Below are positions 8,968-19,200 of a stretch of DNA of 64,000 nt, piece by piece. The translations under genes and the position numbers were made by a program. Under the pieces are notes generated by a model, which did not search any database, was not told the origin of the DNA, and was given only the letters and a program-made list of their open reading frames with translations. The first letter of the stretch is position 1. Each line of letters starts with the position of its first letter. The DNA is from Lachnospiraceae bacterium (GTDB lineage Bacteria; Bacillota; Clostridia; Lachnospirales; Lachnospiraceae), in contig JAGAPO010000020.1 in NCBI GenBank assembly GCA_017623215.1, positions 48,721 through 112,720 of the forward strand, read 5' to 3'.

Positions 8968-9806
8968 CGGCCGTGGGGGCAGGCGGAGGATGTTTTTATG
9001 CGATAAGGCAGGTGAAGGATACTGCTGCAAAAGAGATTGCTGCGGTACGAGCCGAACTTGAGCAGAACCTGAGGTATGTCTATGAAACCTCAAGAGCTGT
9101 AAAGCGAGGAGAGGTTCTGAATGAGGAGAACACAAGAAGGGTTCTTGTGTGCGCCTCAATGGCGCAGGAGAATTATTTGAATGAGTCGGATCTTGGCGCC
9201 AGGATGCTGATAGACGCACAGGAAGGAGTGCAGCTGTTGAAGAGCATGACTGTTATGGATTGCGAGGAGGACGGTGTCCGGGAGATCGAATGCGAGGCAA
9301 TCTGTCTGAATGATAACAGGCAGGAATTCGATGTAGTGGATGTCAGACTGCGTTACCCGAACGGCGAGGACTATGTAGTATTAGCCAAAAAGGAACTGTA
9401 TCATGTTGTGGATGAGATCAAGGATCGGTGCTATTTAAGGTGCAGCGAAGAGGAGATTGCGAGGCTTTCCGCGGCGTATGTGGACACAGCGTTTTATGAG
9501 GAAGCCTGTCTGTATACGGCAAAGTATACGAATCCGGAATTACAGGAGGCAAGCGTCGTTACCTATCTTCCGACTGCGGATGCAATCGAGGCGATGAAAG
9601 AGAATCCGAATATTGTATCAGAGGCGGTCCATGAGCTCACGATTCGCAACAGGATTCGTCTGGAGGAGAGATTGAACGAGGCCTATGGGGAGAACAGCGC
9701 ATGGGAGAATCTGGCCAGACAGGCGGGAAATTATTCATGGAACAGCCAGGAAGGCGTGGACGAGGCTGAATTACCGGAGGAAAGACAGGAAGGAGGAACG
9801 GAATGA
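8904..9806 (+). CDS. SAF-domain membrane protein, CpaB/RcpC-like
   Basis: A 300-aa protein with a basic start (MYRRLKKTTKRA), one transmembrane segment rich in Ala, Val and Gly, then an extracytoplasmic region. At about residues 57-120 lies a SAF-like segment (SRAVKRGEVLNEENTRRVLV), the domain found in CpaB/RcpC proteins of Flp pilus systems. The acidic tail ends EERQEGGTE. GGAGGG lies just before the ATG, inside the preceding gene. In Gram-negative systems CpaB stabilises the secretin; with no outer membrane here it more likely binds peptidoglycan or scaffolds the machine (inference). Confidence 0.65.
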   Translation: MYRRLKKTTKRAVGIAAAVTVAAVGAGGGCFYAIRQVKDTAAKEIAAVRAELEQNLRYVYETSRAVKRGEVLNEENTRRVLVCASMAQENYLNESDLGARMLIDAQEGVQLLKSMTVMDCEEDGVREIECEAICLNDNRQEFDVVDVRLRYPNGEDYVVLAKKELYHVVDEIKDRCYLRCSEEEIARLSAAYVDTAFYEEACLYTAKYTNPELQEASVVTYLPTADAIEAMKENPNIVSEAVHELTIRNRIRLEERLNEAYGENSAWENLARQAGNYSWNSQEGVDEAELPEERQEGGTE

Positions 9807-10525
9807 CAGGAGAAAAAGAGTGTACGGAAAGTATGGGGATCCAGGTGGGCTTTTTTGGAATTGAGAAATATGAGTTACTTTTATATTTGTCCAGAATCAT
9901 AAGGCAGCTTGGTAAGAGGGTACTGCTGGTCGATTACTCGGAGAATGGTGCGCTGTCCGCGGGGATTCCTGTCTGGGATCAGTTCGGCGATCAGATTCCG
10001 GATGGAGTGGTAGCGGAGTCGGAAGACTATCACGCCGCGGTCGATTATTGCGGAATTCATTTTGTAAGAGATATCCTGCTGAATCAGTCGGTGAAAGAAC
10101 AATATGACTGTATTCTGATTGATTTTGGCTTCGGAGTGGATCACAGGGCGGCAGAGAGCTGCTCCAGAGTGGTACTCGTATCGGATCAGCAGCTCCATAA
10201 CATACACAGATTAAAGCATCCCGAGGTCTGGGATGGACTGCCGGTATATGCGGTATTGAAGGATTTGTGTCCCTGTCGAATTACACCGGAGTATATTCTG
10301 GAGGAGATAGGAGTATGGGTGGCTCCGGATCGAAGGTTCGCGATTTATCAGGACGCCTGGGATGCAAAATGCCGGATAAGCTGCCAGTACAGCAAGCTGA
10401 GCCCGTTTGTGCGGCTTTCCAGAGAATATCGCGAATTCCTTAAGTCATTTACAAGGGAGATTTTCCCGGAATTCAATAAAAGCGATATCGACAGGGCGTT
10501 CAGGCTTGCGGAGAAGGGAGCATAG
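9803..10525 (+). CDS. Second MinD/TadZ-like protein, P-loop absent
   Basis: 240 aa, start codon in a 4-nt ATGA overlap with the previous gene. The segment IQVGFFGIEKYELLLYLSRII stands where a Walker A loop would be but has no Gly-Lys-Thr; it is followed by the typical RVLLVDYSENG strand and by CILIDFGFG, matching the D-x-G strand of deviant Walker ATPases. It is therefore probably a second catalytically dead relative of MinD. Function is inferred from fold and locus only. Confidence 0.55.
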   Translation: MTGEKECTESMGIQVGFFGIEKYELLLYLSRIIRQLGKRVLLVDYSENGALSAGIPVWDQFGDQIPDGVVAESEDYHAAVDYCGIHFVRDILLNQSVKEQYDCILIDFGFGVDHRAAESCSRVVLVSDQQLHNIHRLKHPEVWDGLPVYAVLKDLCPCRITPEYILEEIGVWVAPDRRFAIYQDAWDAKCRISCQYSKLSPFVRLSREYREFLKSFTREIFPEFNKSDIDRAFRLAEKGA

Positions 10526-10528
10526 GGG

Positions 10529-11317
10529 ATGAAAGTAGTGTTTTGGAGCGCGGTCAGAGGACAGACCGGAGCAAGCGCCGGAATGATTGCAGCGGCATTT
10601 GCCTGTTCCGTGTTCGAAAGAAAAAATGTTTTTTTGATTCGCACGAATTGCAGTGAGAGCGGTTTGGAGACAGTTTTAATGTCCGGGAGAAGCGTCAGAG
10701 AGGAATTGAAAGGAGTCGGAATCGGAGCCGCGCTCCGGGCAATGAGGGCTGGAACGCTGGATTGCAGGATGCTTGCAGATTGTGCGGTGACGCTTCCGGG
10801 AAGCAGGATATCATTCCTTCCGGGGAGCTTGAGCGAGGAGGTATTCCGGCAGCCGGATGAATCGGAGGAGAGGGAGCTTACGGATCAGTTGATAGAACTG
10901 GCATGCAGGGAATATGACCTGGTGTTTGTAGAGGCCGGAATACCCGGGAAAGAGCAGCCGCATGGAGGCTTGGAGAGGCAGGATGTGGAGGTTATATGCC
11001 TGAATCAGAATAAGCAGGTACTGGATCGATATTTTGATAAGGAGGAGGAGAAAGAGAATCGCTATTATTTGATCGGAATGTATCGCATGGATTCCGATTA
11101 TACTCTTAAAAACTTAAAAAAGATATATCCTCATCTGCAGGGGAGGACGGCGATTTTGCCCTGGTGCACGGAATACCAGGATGCCTGTTCCAGAGGAGAG
11201 CCGTATCGTTTTTTTATGCGGAATGCGGAAGCAGGAAAGGATGAGCCGAATTATAGGTTCATAAGAGAGTGCAAAGGAATATCCTCGATGCTGACGGCCG
11301 GAAGGGAGATGAGGTGA
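10529..11317 (+). CDS. TadZ/CpaE-like ParA-family protein with altered P-loop
   Basis: 262 aa. It starts MKVVFWSAVRGQTGASAGMI: the RGQTGAS loop sits exactly where ParA-type proteins carry KGGxGKT, with Ala in place of the essential Lys. The later strand YDLVFVEAG fits the Walker B position. Such W-S-x-x-x-G-Q-T-G versions belong to Firmicutes pilus loci to my knowledge. It would position the ATPase at an assembly site. It starts 3 nt after the previous gene, and its stop shares TGATG with the next start. Confidence 0.6.
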   Translation: MKVVFWSAVRGQTGASAGMIAAAFACSVFERKNVFLIRTNCSESGLETVLMSGRSVREELKGVGIGAALRAMRAGTLDCRMLADCAVTLPGSRISFLPGSLSEEVFRQPDESEERELTDQLIELACREYDLVFVEAGIPGKEQPHGGLERQDVEVICLNQNKQVLDRYFDKEEEKENRYYLIGMYRMDSDYTLKNLKKIYPHLQGRTAILPWCTEYQDACSRGEPYRFFMRNAEAGKDEPNYRFIRECKGISSMLTAGREMR

Positions 11318-13071
11318 TGGGGAATATCGTATTGATAATAATTGGAATTCTAACGCTTCTTGGAGGAGGTTATCTTATATTTCGCAGAGGAACACGCTAT
11401 CAGCCGACCGAAGAGCCGGAAAGAACACAGGAATATCTGGTGGAACGGGTTCAGGAAGCGTTTCATGAGATTCTTACAACGAACGTAGCCGCTTTATATC
11501 TGAATGAAGAAGAGACAAAGAAAAAGGAGAGACTGAAAGAGCAGTTGAGAACGGCTTTGAGAACCTGCAGTTACGGAGATATCAGAGCCAAGGAATATGT
11601 AAAAGAACACATCAGGGATATTCTTTTGGAAGAGTGTGGAATAGGGGAAGATACGATTAATTCCTATTTCAAATTTTCCGGTCAGACGCAGTCCGGTCAG
11701 GACAAGTTTGATATTCTGTTATATCTGTATAAAAAAGAATGGCAATACGGAGCCATGGAGCAGCTCCTGAAGCGCCTGTCAAAGGGCAGGCTGGAAGCAG
11801 GAGAAAGTCTTGAAGTGTCGAAAGAAGATCTGGAGCAATTCTATGAAGAGGAAGCACCGGATTTATCTTATGGAGATAAAGTCTCCATTCTGGTTCAGCG
11901 AATCTACCAGATTTATAAAGGGAACGGAGCGATTGATGAGATTCGGGATATGAACATTGACGGTGTATCCGCAGGAGTGTCCGGAATCAGCGATACTTTT
12001 TTTGATACACAATTTTTTACCAATCAAAAAGCGGTGGCAGAGCTTCCGAAATCTTATGACAGTGTCTGGATTTTTTTCAGAGGAAAGACAATCCATCTGT
12101 CCTTCTTGGGTTTTGGTTCAAAACAGGAGCTGGAGCGTGTGTGCAAAAATATATATCGTTATGATAATCCGGGACAGCTTTCTGCTGCAAGAGGGTATAT
12201 TGCGAACGAGATGCAGGATGGATCGCGCGTTATTGTTGTGAGGCCGCCATTCAGCGAAAGCTGGGCATTCTTTGTCAGAAAGTTCAATAGCGCTGGAAGC
12301 CTGAAGATTGAACAGCTGATTACCGGGAAAGGAAGCGAAGACGTCATTGGGGTGCTTAAAGGTCTGATAACCGGCTGCCAGGTGATTGGAATTACCGGAG
12401 AACAGGGATGCGGAAAGACAACTCTGTTAAAGGCATTGATTGGATTCGTTAATCCGGCTTATACCTTGAGAATTCAGGAGCTTATTTTCGAACTGAACCT
12501 GAGAAAGATATATCCGAACCGGAATATTTTGACCTTTAAAGAGACGGCATCCGTGTCCGGTCAGGAGGGATTGGATATCCAGAAAAAGACAGATGGAACC
12601 GTTACGATATTGGGAGAGGTAGCGACGGCTCCGGTTGCATCATGGCTGGTACAGGTATCGCAGACGGCGAGCCGATTTACTATGTTCACCCATCATGCCA
12701 AGACAACCAGAAGCCTGATTGAAGCTCTGCGCAATTCGCTTCTTTTGGCTGCGGGCTTTTCCAATGAGCAGGTGGCAGAGGAACAGGCCGCGGAAGCGGT
12801 GAATTTTGACATACATATGCAAAAGGATATGCAGGGAAGACGGTACATTGAAAGAGTGACCGAGATAATTGCGAACAAGTCAGAGGACGGAAGATATTTT
12901 TCGACTGCTGATATTGTGGTGTATGAGAAAGAAAAGGAACAATATCGTCTGCTTAAAAGTCCCTCTTCCAGAGCATTGAAAGAACTGTATGGATATATGA
13001 CAAAGGAGGAGAGGGAAGAGTTCGATGGTGTATTTGAAAGATGTGGGGTGAAGCTGTATGAAGCGGGATAA
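11317..13071 (+). CDS. TadA/CpaF-type secretion ATPase with N-terminal membrane anchor
   Basis: 584 aa. Residues 4-21 form a transmembrane helix, unusual because TadA/VirB11 ATPases are normally soluble. A helical N-terminal domain follows, then the motor domain: Walker A GEQGCGKTT near residue 362, a Walker B-like TVTILGEV near 430, and the His box FTMFTHHAKT near 455. VirB11/TadA family enzymes power assembly or retraction of type IV-like filaments. ATG at 11317 is preceded by GAGATGAGGTG and overlaps the upstream stop. It overlaps the next gene by 14 nt. The ATPase assignment is firm; the role in a pilus is inferred from neighbours. Confidence 0.85.
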   Translation: MGNIVLIIIGILTLLGGGYLIFRRGTRYQPTEEPERTQEYLVERVQEAFHEILTTNVAALYLNEEETKKKERLKEQLRTALRTCSYGDIRAKEYVKEHIRDILLEECGIGEDTINSYFKFSGQTQSGQDKFDILLYLYKKEWQYGAMEQLLKRLSKGRLEAGESLEVSKEDLEQFYEEEAPDLSYGDKVSILVQRIYQIYKGNGAIDEIRDMNIDGVSAGVSGISDTFFDTQFFTNQKAVAELPKSYDSVWIFFRGKTIHLSFLGFGSKQELERVCKNIYRYDNPGQLSAARGYIANEMQDGSRVIVVRPPFSESWAFFVRKFNSAGSLKIEQLITGKGSEDVIGVLKGLITGCQVIGITGEQGCGKTTLLKALIGFVNPAYTLRIQELIFELNLRKIYPNRNILTFKETASVSGQEGLDIQKKTDGTVTILGEVATAPVASWLVQVSQTASRFTMFTHHAKTTRSLIEALRNSLLLAAGFSNEQVAEEQAAEAVNFDIHMQKDMQGRRYIERVTEIIANKSEDGRYFSTADIVVYEKEKEQYRLLKSPSSRALKELYGYMTKEEREEFDGVFERCGVKLYEAG

Positions 13072-14944
13072 AGATATTATTTATGAGAAAGGCTTCCGGT
13101 TCTTCTCGCAATTCATCCTGACCAGGCGTCAGACTCGAAATCTGTACCGAAGATTTCAGGTCATCTCACCCGGTGATCGCAAAAGCATTGTGAAGAAGAG
13201 CATGAAGTGTGCGCTGTTGATGTGGGGACTTGAGGCAATGGCCATGCTGCTTGTGCTAAGCCTTAATCCGTCTGTATTCGGAATTGCATGCTCTGTTCTT
13301 GCAATCTATGTGGTATCTGGTGAAGTTGTCAACAGAATGGAGACCTCCGCTCAGATTCGTCTATTGGAAGGATTGGATTCGTTTTTATCCGATGTCAGGC
13401 ATAACTATTACAATTACAGAATGGTGGAAGAGGCGGTATACGAGGCCTCACGGCAGGCTTCTGACATGATGAAGCCGCAGGCGGAGAAGCTTGGACAGGT
13501 CCTGGAGGCGGACGATATACACGAAGCGCTTTCCAGATATAACGATGAGGTAAGTGATCGATTTCTCCGAATGTTCCTCGCATTGTGCGTGACGGTGCTG
13601 GAATACGGGGATAAAGAGGTAGACGGGCAGCTTCTGTTTTTAAATAACATCAAATACTTAAAGCAGGAGATTGCGGTAGAACTGCTGAAGCGAAAGGAGT
13701 TAAAGTACCGGTTTTCCGGTTTGATATGGATTGCGGTGCTTCCGGTGTTCTTTCTTCCGGCTGTAGAAAGCTGGGCAGTCGGAAATCTGCCGTCATTGAC
13801 AGAGTTTTACCGGGGAGCGGGAGGAATTATTTTGTCGGCAGTCATTTATCTTGCAACCTGGATTATCTACATGATGCTGAACCAGCTGAAGGAACGCGAT
13901 AGCACGGTTCCAAAGGAACATAAGATGCTCAAGAAGTTATTACGCCTTCCAATCGCCGGACTACTCGATAATTATATCAGTAAGAATTACGGAAAATGCA
14001 AAATGCTGACAGAGCTTTTAAGAAAAGTAGGGGACACAAGAAGTATTCGGGAATATCTGCTTTTTAGGTTTTTAACGGCGGGAGCCGCGGCACTTGGATG
14101 TATGCTGTTATTCGCAGGTATTCACAGAGAAGAAAAAAGACAGGCGTTTTATGTCAGTGAGGGAACAGAACTGGTTTCCGGAGCGGCAAATAAAACGCAG
14201 CAGCTCCGGATGGAGGAGATGCTTCCAACCCTGCTGGAACAATATATCGGAACCGGAATCGGAGAGGAGGAAATCCTTCAGGAGATAAAAGCCCAAGGAA
14301 TTCTGAATAACAGTATTCTGGCAGAGGATTATGCAAAAGAAGTATATGAAAGAGTAAGAAAGTATGACAGGGCTTATTTCAAATGGTATGAACTTGGGGC
14401 AGCGGTTCTTGTTGGATTGGCTGCGTATGAACTTTCTTATGGATTCCTGCTGTATCGGAAAAAGCTGATGCAGATGGAGATGGAGGATGAGGTCGTTCAG
14501 TTTCAGTCGATTATTCTGATGATGATGTATATGGACCGGATGAATATTCCTGCTATTTTTGAAATGCTGGAGAACTTTGCAGTAGTATTTAAGATTCCGC
14601 TTCAAAAATGCATGAATAATTATAATTACGGAGACATGCTTGCTCTTAGGGAACTGAGAGAGGAATGCGGTTTTGAGCCGATGCGCAGGCTGGTGGATCA
14701 GTTTCTGTTATGCGATCGAATCGGAATTATCCACGCATTTGATGAAATTGCAGTGGAGAGAGCGAATTTCCGGGAAAAACGAAAGCTGGATAATGAGATG
14801 AATCTTTCCAGACGGACGGCTGTCGGAAATTTAATATCTTATGTACCGATGGCGCTTACGGTTGGAGGATATCTGATTATTCCGTTTATCCGGGAAAGTC
14901 TGGCGGAACTGATGCAATATGCGGGAGAGATGAATGCGATGTAG
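13058..14944 (+). CDS. TadB-TadC fusion, inner-membrane platform protein
   Basis: 628 aa, twice the length of TadB or TadC. The first half has two membrane helices near residues 48-85, a helical cytosolic domain that fits the type II secretion F fold (RLLEGLDSFLSDVRHNYYN), and two further helices near 216-270. The second half repeats the plan: helices near 335 and 445, a cytosolic domain with VVQFQSIILMMMYMDRMNIPA, and a last helix near 595-615. These proteins form the membrane platform on which the TadA-type ATPase acts. A natural fusion of both platform subunits is the simplest reading. Confidence 0.75.
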   Translation: MKRDKDIIYEKGFRFFSQFILTRRQTRNLYRRFQVISPGDRKSIVKKSMKCALLMWGLEAMAMLLVLSLNPSVFGIACSVLAIYVVSGEVVNRMETSAQIRLLEGLDSFLSDVRHNYYNYRMVEEAVYEASRQASDMMKPQAEKLGQVLEADDIHEALSRYNDEVSDRFLRMFLALCVTVLEYGDKEVDGQLLFLNNIKYLKQEIAVELLKRKELKYRFSGLIWIAVLPVFFLPAVESWAVGNLPSLTEFYRGAGGIILSAVIYLATWIIYMMLNQLKERDSTVPKEHKMLKKLLRLPIAGLLDNYISKNYGKCKMLTELLRKVGDTRSIREYLLFRFLTAGAAALGCMLLFAGIHREEKRQAFYVSEGTELVSGAANKTQQLRMEEMLPTLLEQYIGTGIGEEEILQEIKAQGILNNSILAEDYAKEVYERVRKYDRAYFKWYELGAAVLVGLAAYELSYGFLLYRKKLMQMEMEDEVVQFQSIILMMMYMDRMNIPAIFEMLENFAVVFKIPLQKCMNNYNYGDMLALRELREECGFEPMRRLVDQFLLCDRIGIIHAFDEIAVERANFREKRKLDNEMNLSRRTAVGNLISYVPMALTVGGYLIIPFIRESLAELMQYAGEMNAM

Positions 14945-14995
14945 ATGGAAAAAGACGAGTAAATTGATGCAACGGATTCGGAAGAGGTGTATGCG

Positions 14996-15427
14996 ATGGA
15001 GAATTCGCTGAAAGGATTAATGCTGGCTTCAGGTATCATTATTACCTGTGTAATTATAAGCATTGGCTTTTATACAGCCAGGGAGGCAAAGAACACAGCC
15101 TCACAGGCAGCCGATTATCTGGCTGAGTTCAATAAAGAACTGTCGGAGGAGGGACTGTCAAGATATGACGGAGCGGAGGTGAGAGGAAGTGATATTATCA
15201 ATTTGATTCGACGGGAGCTTGGAGCGTACGGAAAGGGGGAGAGCAGTGATGTAAGCATTAAGGTGAAGACCGGCATATCAGAGTATGTGTACCGCAACGG
15301 AGAATATCTGGCACAGCTTCGGGAATACGGAAATGATCGATATATTAATCCGATGGCAGCATTTGCGGGAGAAGTGCTTCGGGATGAGAATGATGTTATA
15401 ACATGTATCAGCTTTTCGCAAAGATAA
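14996..15427 (+). CDS. Pilin-like protein 1
   Basis: 143 aa. A very short head (MENSLKG), then a hydrophobic helix of about 21 residues ending in ISIGFYTAREAKN, then a soluble domain closing with RYINPMAAFAGEV and VITCISFSQR. The architecture is that of type IV pilin-like subunits, but the prepilin-peptidase consensus with Glu at +5 is absent. It is paralogous to the next gene throughout. ATG at 14996 is chosen over GTG at 14987, with GAAGAGG 9 nt upstream. No prepilin peptidase gene is in the window. Confidence 0.6.
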   Translation: MENSLKGLMLASGIIITCVIISIGFYTAREAKNTASQAADYLAEFNKELSEEGLSRYDGAEVRGSDIINLIRRELGAYGKGESSDVSIKVKTGISEYVYRNGEYLAQLREYGNDRYINPMAAFAGEVLRDENDVITCISFSQR

Positions 15428-15443
15428 CAACAGGAGGAGAATT

Positions 15444-15899
15444 ATGGATAATAGTTTAAAAGGTTTAATTTTAGCGGCAGGAATTATTATTACCTGCGTA
15501 GTAGTAGGACTTGGTTTTTATATTTCAAGAGAGACAAAGAATACGAGCTCCAATGGAGTCAACCAGATCACCAATATGAATTCTGAATATCAGGATGTGG
15601 CAAAAACCATGTATGACGGCCTGAAAATATCGGGAAGAGAGTTACAGGAAGTGCTGAGCAAGTTCCAAAAGGAAATGGAAGCGGGAACTCTTACAATCAC
15701 AATTCATACGGGAAAGACGCTGAAAAATACGTCTACTGCGGGAAAAGGAATTGTCTATGGGAAGGATACAACAGCAAATTTAAGCGAAACGAAAGACAAG
15801 ACAAAGGACGCATATATTAATCCGGATGCGAGCTTCGAGGGGGATGTGACCTATGATGATAACCGGGTTATTAATGGATTAATTTTTACGCAGCAGTGA
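15444..15899 (+). CDS. Pilin-like protein 2, paralog of the preceding gene
   Basis: 151 aa with the same plan: MDNSLKGLILAAGIIITC helix, GFYISRETKN boundary, and the closing signature YINPDASFEGDV followed by VINGLIFTQQ. AGGAGGAG precedes the ATG. The two genes share the head, helix, boundary and closing motifs but differ in the middle of the soluble domain, which suggests major and minor subunits of one filament or a heteromeric pseudopilus. Inference from architecture only. Confidence 0.6.
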   Translation: MDNSLKGLILAAGIIITCVVVGLGFYISRETKNTSSNGVNQITNMNSEYQDVAKTMYDGLKISGRELQEVLSKFQKEMEAGTLTITIHTGKTLKNTSTAGKGIVYGKDTTANLSETKDKTKDAYINPDASFEGDVTYDDNRVINGLIFTQQ

Positions 15900-15909
15900 A
15901 TGACATAAT

Positions 15910-16275
15910 ATGGAACATGCAGAAGAGTTGTTTTATCATGCTTTTTGTGCGGTGATATTTTGTCTGGCTGCAAGTTTGTTCTTTTTACTGCTGCAGAGGT
16001 ATTCCGATACAATGGAAGCCGGCCGGGAACTCCTGGCCGGCGATACCTCGTATCAGTCGGAGCGGGATGCGGCTGAAGATAATATTGTCACAGGCAGCGA
16101 AATATTGCTGCTATTTTATGAGGAACTTACGGAAGAGACGGAAATTGACGGTAATTTGTACCAAAAAGGAGGAATGTATGATGTGGAAGAAAGAATCTCT
16201 CTTACCGGAAGATACGAAAAACAGGTATTTTATGAGAATGGGGTAATCAGCCGGATTATATATCGGCGTATGTAA
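15910..16275 (+). CDS. Small single-pass protein of the Tad-like locus, unknown
   Basis: 121 aa. One hydrophobic segment at residues 11-29 (AFCAVIFCLAASLFFLLLQ), then an acidic soluble domain. It is not recognised. Its size and place after the pilin-like pair suggest a minor pseudopilin or TadE/TadF-like component. The region GSEILLLFYEEL plus a C-terminal beta-like stretch is compatible with that but not diagnostic. Confidence 0.55.
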   Translation: MEHAEELFYHAFCAVIFCLAASLFFLLLQRYSDTMEAGRELLAGDTSYQSERDAAEDNIVTGSEILLLFYEELTEETEIDGNLYQKGGMYDVEERISLTGRYEKQVFYENGVISRIIYRRM

Positions 16276-16295
16276 GAAAGACAGGGGGAATTCGG

Positions 16296-19200
16296 ATGGA
16301 AGGCTTCAGTAAGGCGCTGGCGGTAATTCTGGCAGTTCTTTTGCTAATCATGGCGCCTGTTCGAGCTCTGGCACAGGCCCAGACCGGGAAGGAAGAGGCT
16401 TGGTACGAGCAAAGAACAAGAGAATTCGTGGAAGAAGTCGGCAGACTTGGGTATCTGAGCACGGACAGATATGAGTTGTTCTGCAAAGAGATTCAGGGGC
16501 GCGGAGCGCTCTGGGAGATCGAGCTGATTCACGCAAGGGAAAAGACAGGAATTTTAGAAGGAAATACAGGTTGGAATTCCAGCTGGGCAAAAGGCAGCAG
16601 CATGACAGATGTGATTCGGCTTGCGGCCGGTTCTTCCGCCGCTCATATCCATACGGAGGACTGTTATACGCATACCCATACCGGAAAAACGGATGATTCC
16701 AGAGGAAGATATTATTGTACGCATACCCATACTGCCGCGTGCCAGAGTGACGGATGGAGCAGAACTCATTTTACAACCTGTGCAGATTATAATATAACGA
16801 TTGACATGTATTGTTATGAGTATGATAAATATGGGAACCAGACCGATGGATATACGATATATATTCCGGCGGGCAGCAGATGCCCGGTGTGTAACAAGGC
16901 ACTTTCCGGGATGCAATATTCCTGGACCTTTTATTATACCTGTGGGTTTTCAAAGAGTACGGTGACGAGTTCCACCTCCGTTCCTTCCGACTTTAAGACT
17001 CCGCAGGCGGGGGAGCTTCAGTCCGGGTGGTTTCGGGAACCTTTGGATGAGTATACCTACGGCTGTTATCAATATTCGGTACATGACCATGAAAGTGACG
17101 GCTGCAGCGGATATCGAAGCAGAGTGACAGTGCCGGTTGTCTGCCGGACCTGCGGTGCTGTCGTAGGAGCTTTGGTTGATGAATATGCAGAGGATGGCAG
17201 CGTAGCAATCAGCTACCGTCCCGACCAGGTATATACTTGCTGCGGTACGGGAAGTTCGGTCGATTATTCACAAGCAATTGAGGATTATACTTATGTATGC
17301 GGAAAGAGCTCCGGATGGGAACTGATCTGCGGTGGGGAAGTAGAGGCAGTAACCCCGATCTGCGATCAGGTGATGCTTTCCATTACTCCTGTCGAAAGCG
17401 TGCAGACAATCTATATTGGAGATAACTTGAATACAGAGGTAGAAGTAGTTTGTCTGTCAGGGAATACCTTTATAGTACAGGGAAATACTGCTTTTTCCGC
17501 AGAGAAAGCAGGAACTTTTGCGGCAGAAGTCTTTCTGGAGGGCTATTCAGATACAGCTAAAAAACAGGGAAGGAAGACGGCGGAGATATTGGTGACGGTT
17601 CTTCCAAAGGAGAAAACATGTGATAATGGACATGTTTATACTCTGAATACGGACGGAAGTGATTCCGGGTGTCCGGTCTGCAGGACGACCGTAGAAGAAA
17701 TTACGGTGGACTGGGAGAAGCCAGAGATATATAAAGGCGATTCACTTCCGATGGAAGGAATAACCGTTACCTATCTCGATGGGCATACGGAACTGATAAA
17801 AGCCGGCTATGAGGTTCTCTATGACCGGGAGAAAACAGGAACGGTGCTTGTGGAGTTCCAATATAAAAACGGAACAGCAGCCGCAGAAATTCTTGTTAAG
17901 CCGAATCCTGTCAGTCTGAAGATTACCCCGGAGACTCAGAACGTTGTGAAATATCAGGCGCCGAGGTTCCTAACTGTAGTTCTGTATGAGGATGGAAGCA
18001 GCACAACAGTTGAGGAGTATGAGCTTACAGGAATTCGAACGGATCAGGTTGGAGTGCAGAGCGGAACAGTAAGCTATACGGAGAACGGACATACTATAGA
18101 ACAGGGGGTTAAAGTAAACGTATTGCCTTTGTCGGCCACCTGTGCCTATGGGCATACCTATGACAGGGATTCCGATGATGTCAGCTGGGGCTGTCCGATC
18201 TGCAGGGATACTTTGATCGGTCTGGAGGCAGCACCGCTTACGATATATGGAAAGCCGGGAGATAAGCTTGCACTTACGGTGATAGCAGTCTATCAGGATG
18301 GGCATACGCAGATTCTGGATGATTATGAATGCAGCTATGATCCGACCAGAATAGGAGAACAGACAGTTACAATTCGCTGGAGAGAGAAAGAGACTTCCGT
18401 GACGGCTATACTGGAAGAGACAAGGCTTTGTCCGGAGTGCGGGCGTGAGATCGGGGCGGCGGAAGCGTGTCCGTATTGTGCACAGATACCGATTCAGATT
18501 ACAGCGGAACCGCCAAGGCAGACAATTTTATGGGGAGAGGAGCCGGAATTTAAGGTATTCGCGGAATATCAGGATGGGCACAAAGAACGAATATATCAAT
18601 TTAGTCATTCCTTCCGGGAAGGGACAGCCGGTACGCAGGAGGTCACAATTTATTATTCCGGTATGATGGCAAAGATATGGGTTACGGTCAAACCGTCAGA
18701 TATTGTTATTTGTCCGGAATGCGGAGAAGAATACAGTCGTCTGGAGAACCGGGAAGGATGTCCCTGGTGTATGGCGGAGCTGATGTATATCGAAGCGGAA
18801 CCGGAAGGCGGAGCCGTGCTGGTAAGGGGCAGTACGCTCAAAGCGAGAGTAGTCCTGCATTATCGTGCCGGTAATCAGGAGATTATATACAGCGGATACA
18901 CAATTAAAAATTACGAGCCTATGAAAACGGGGCAGCAGGAGGTCCAAATATGGTATCAGGAAAAAGTGGCCGGATTTTCTGTTGAGGTAGTGGAGGCGCT
19001 GACAGAAGCTGTCTGTGAAAAAGGACATCATTATTTCCTGAATCAGGACGGGAGCGATCCGGGATGCCCGGTGTGTCTGGGGGAGGAGAGGGATTATGCA
19101 AAGGAATATTTGGATATTTATTATACCTCACAGATTCTGGAGGAGCTCTGGCAGAACGGAAGGTATTGGATGGAGGAAGGAGACTATTTCAGCGTGAGGA

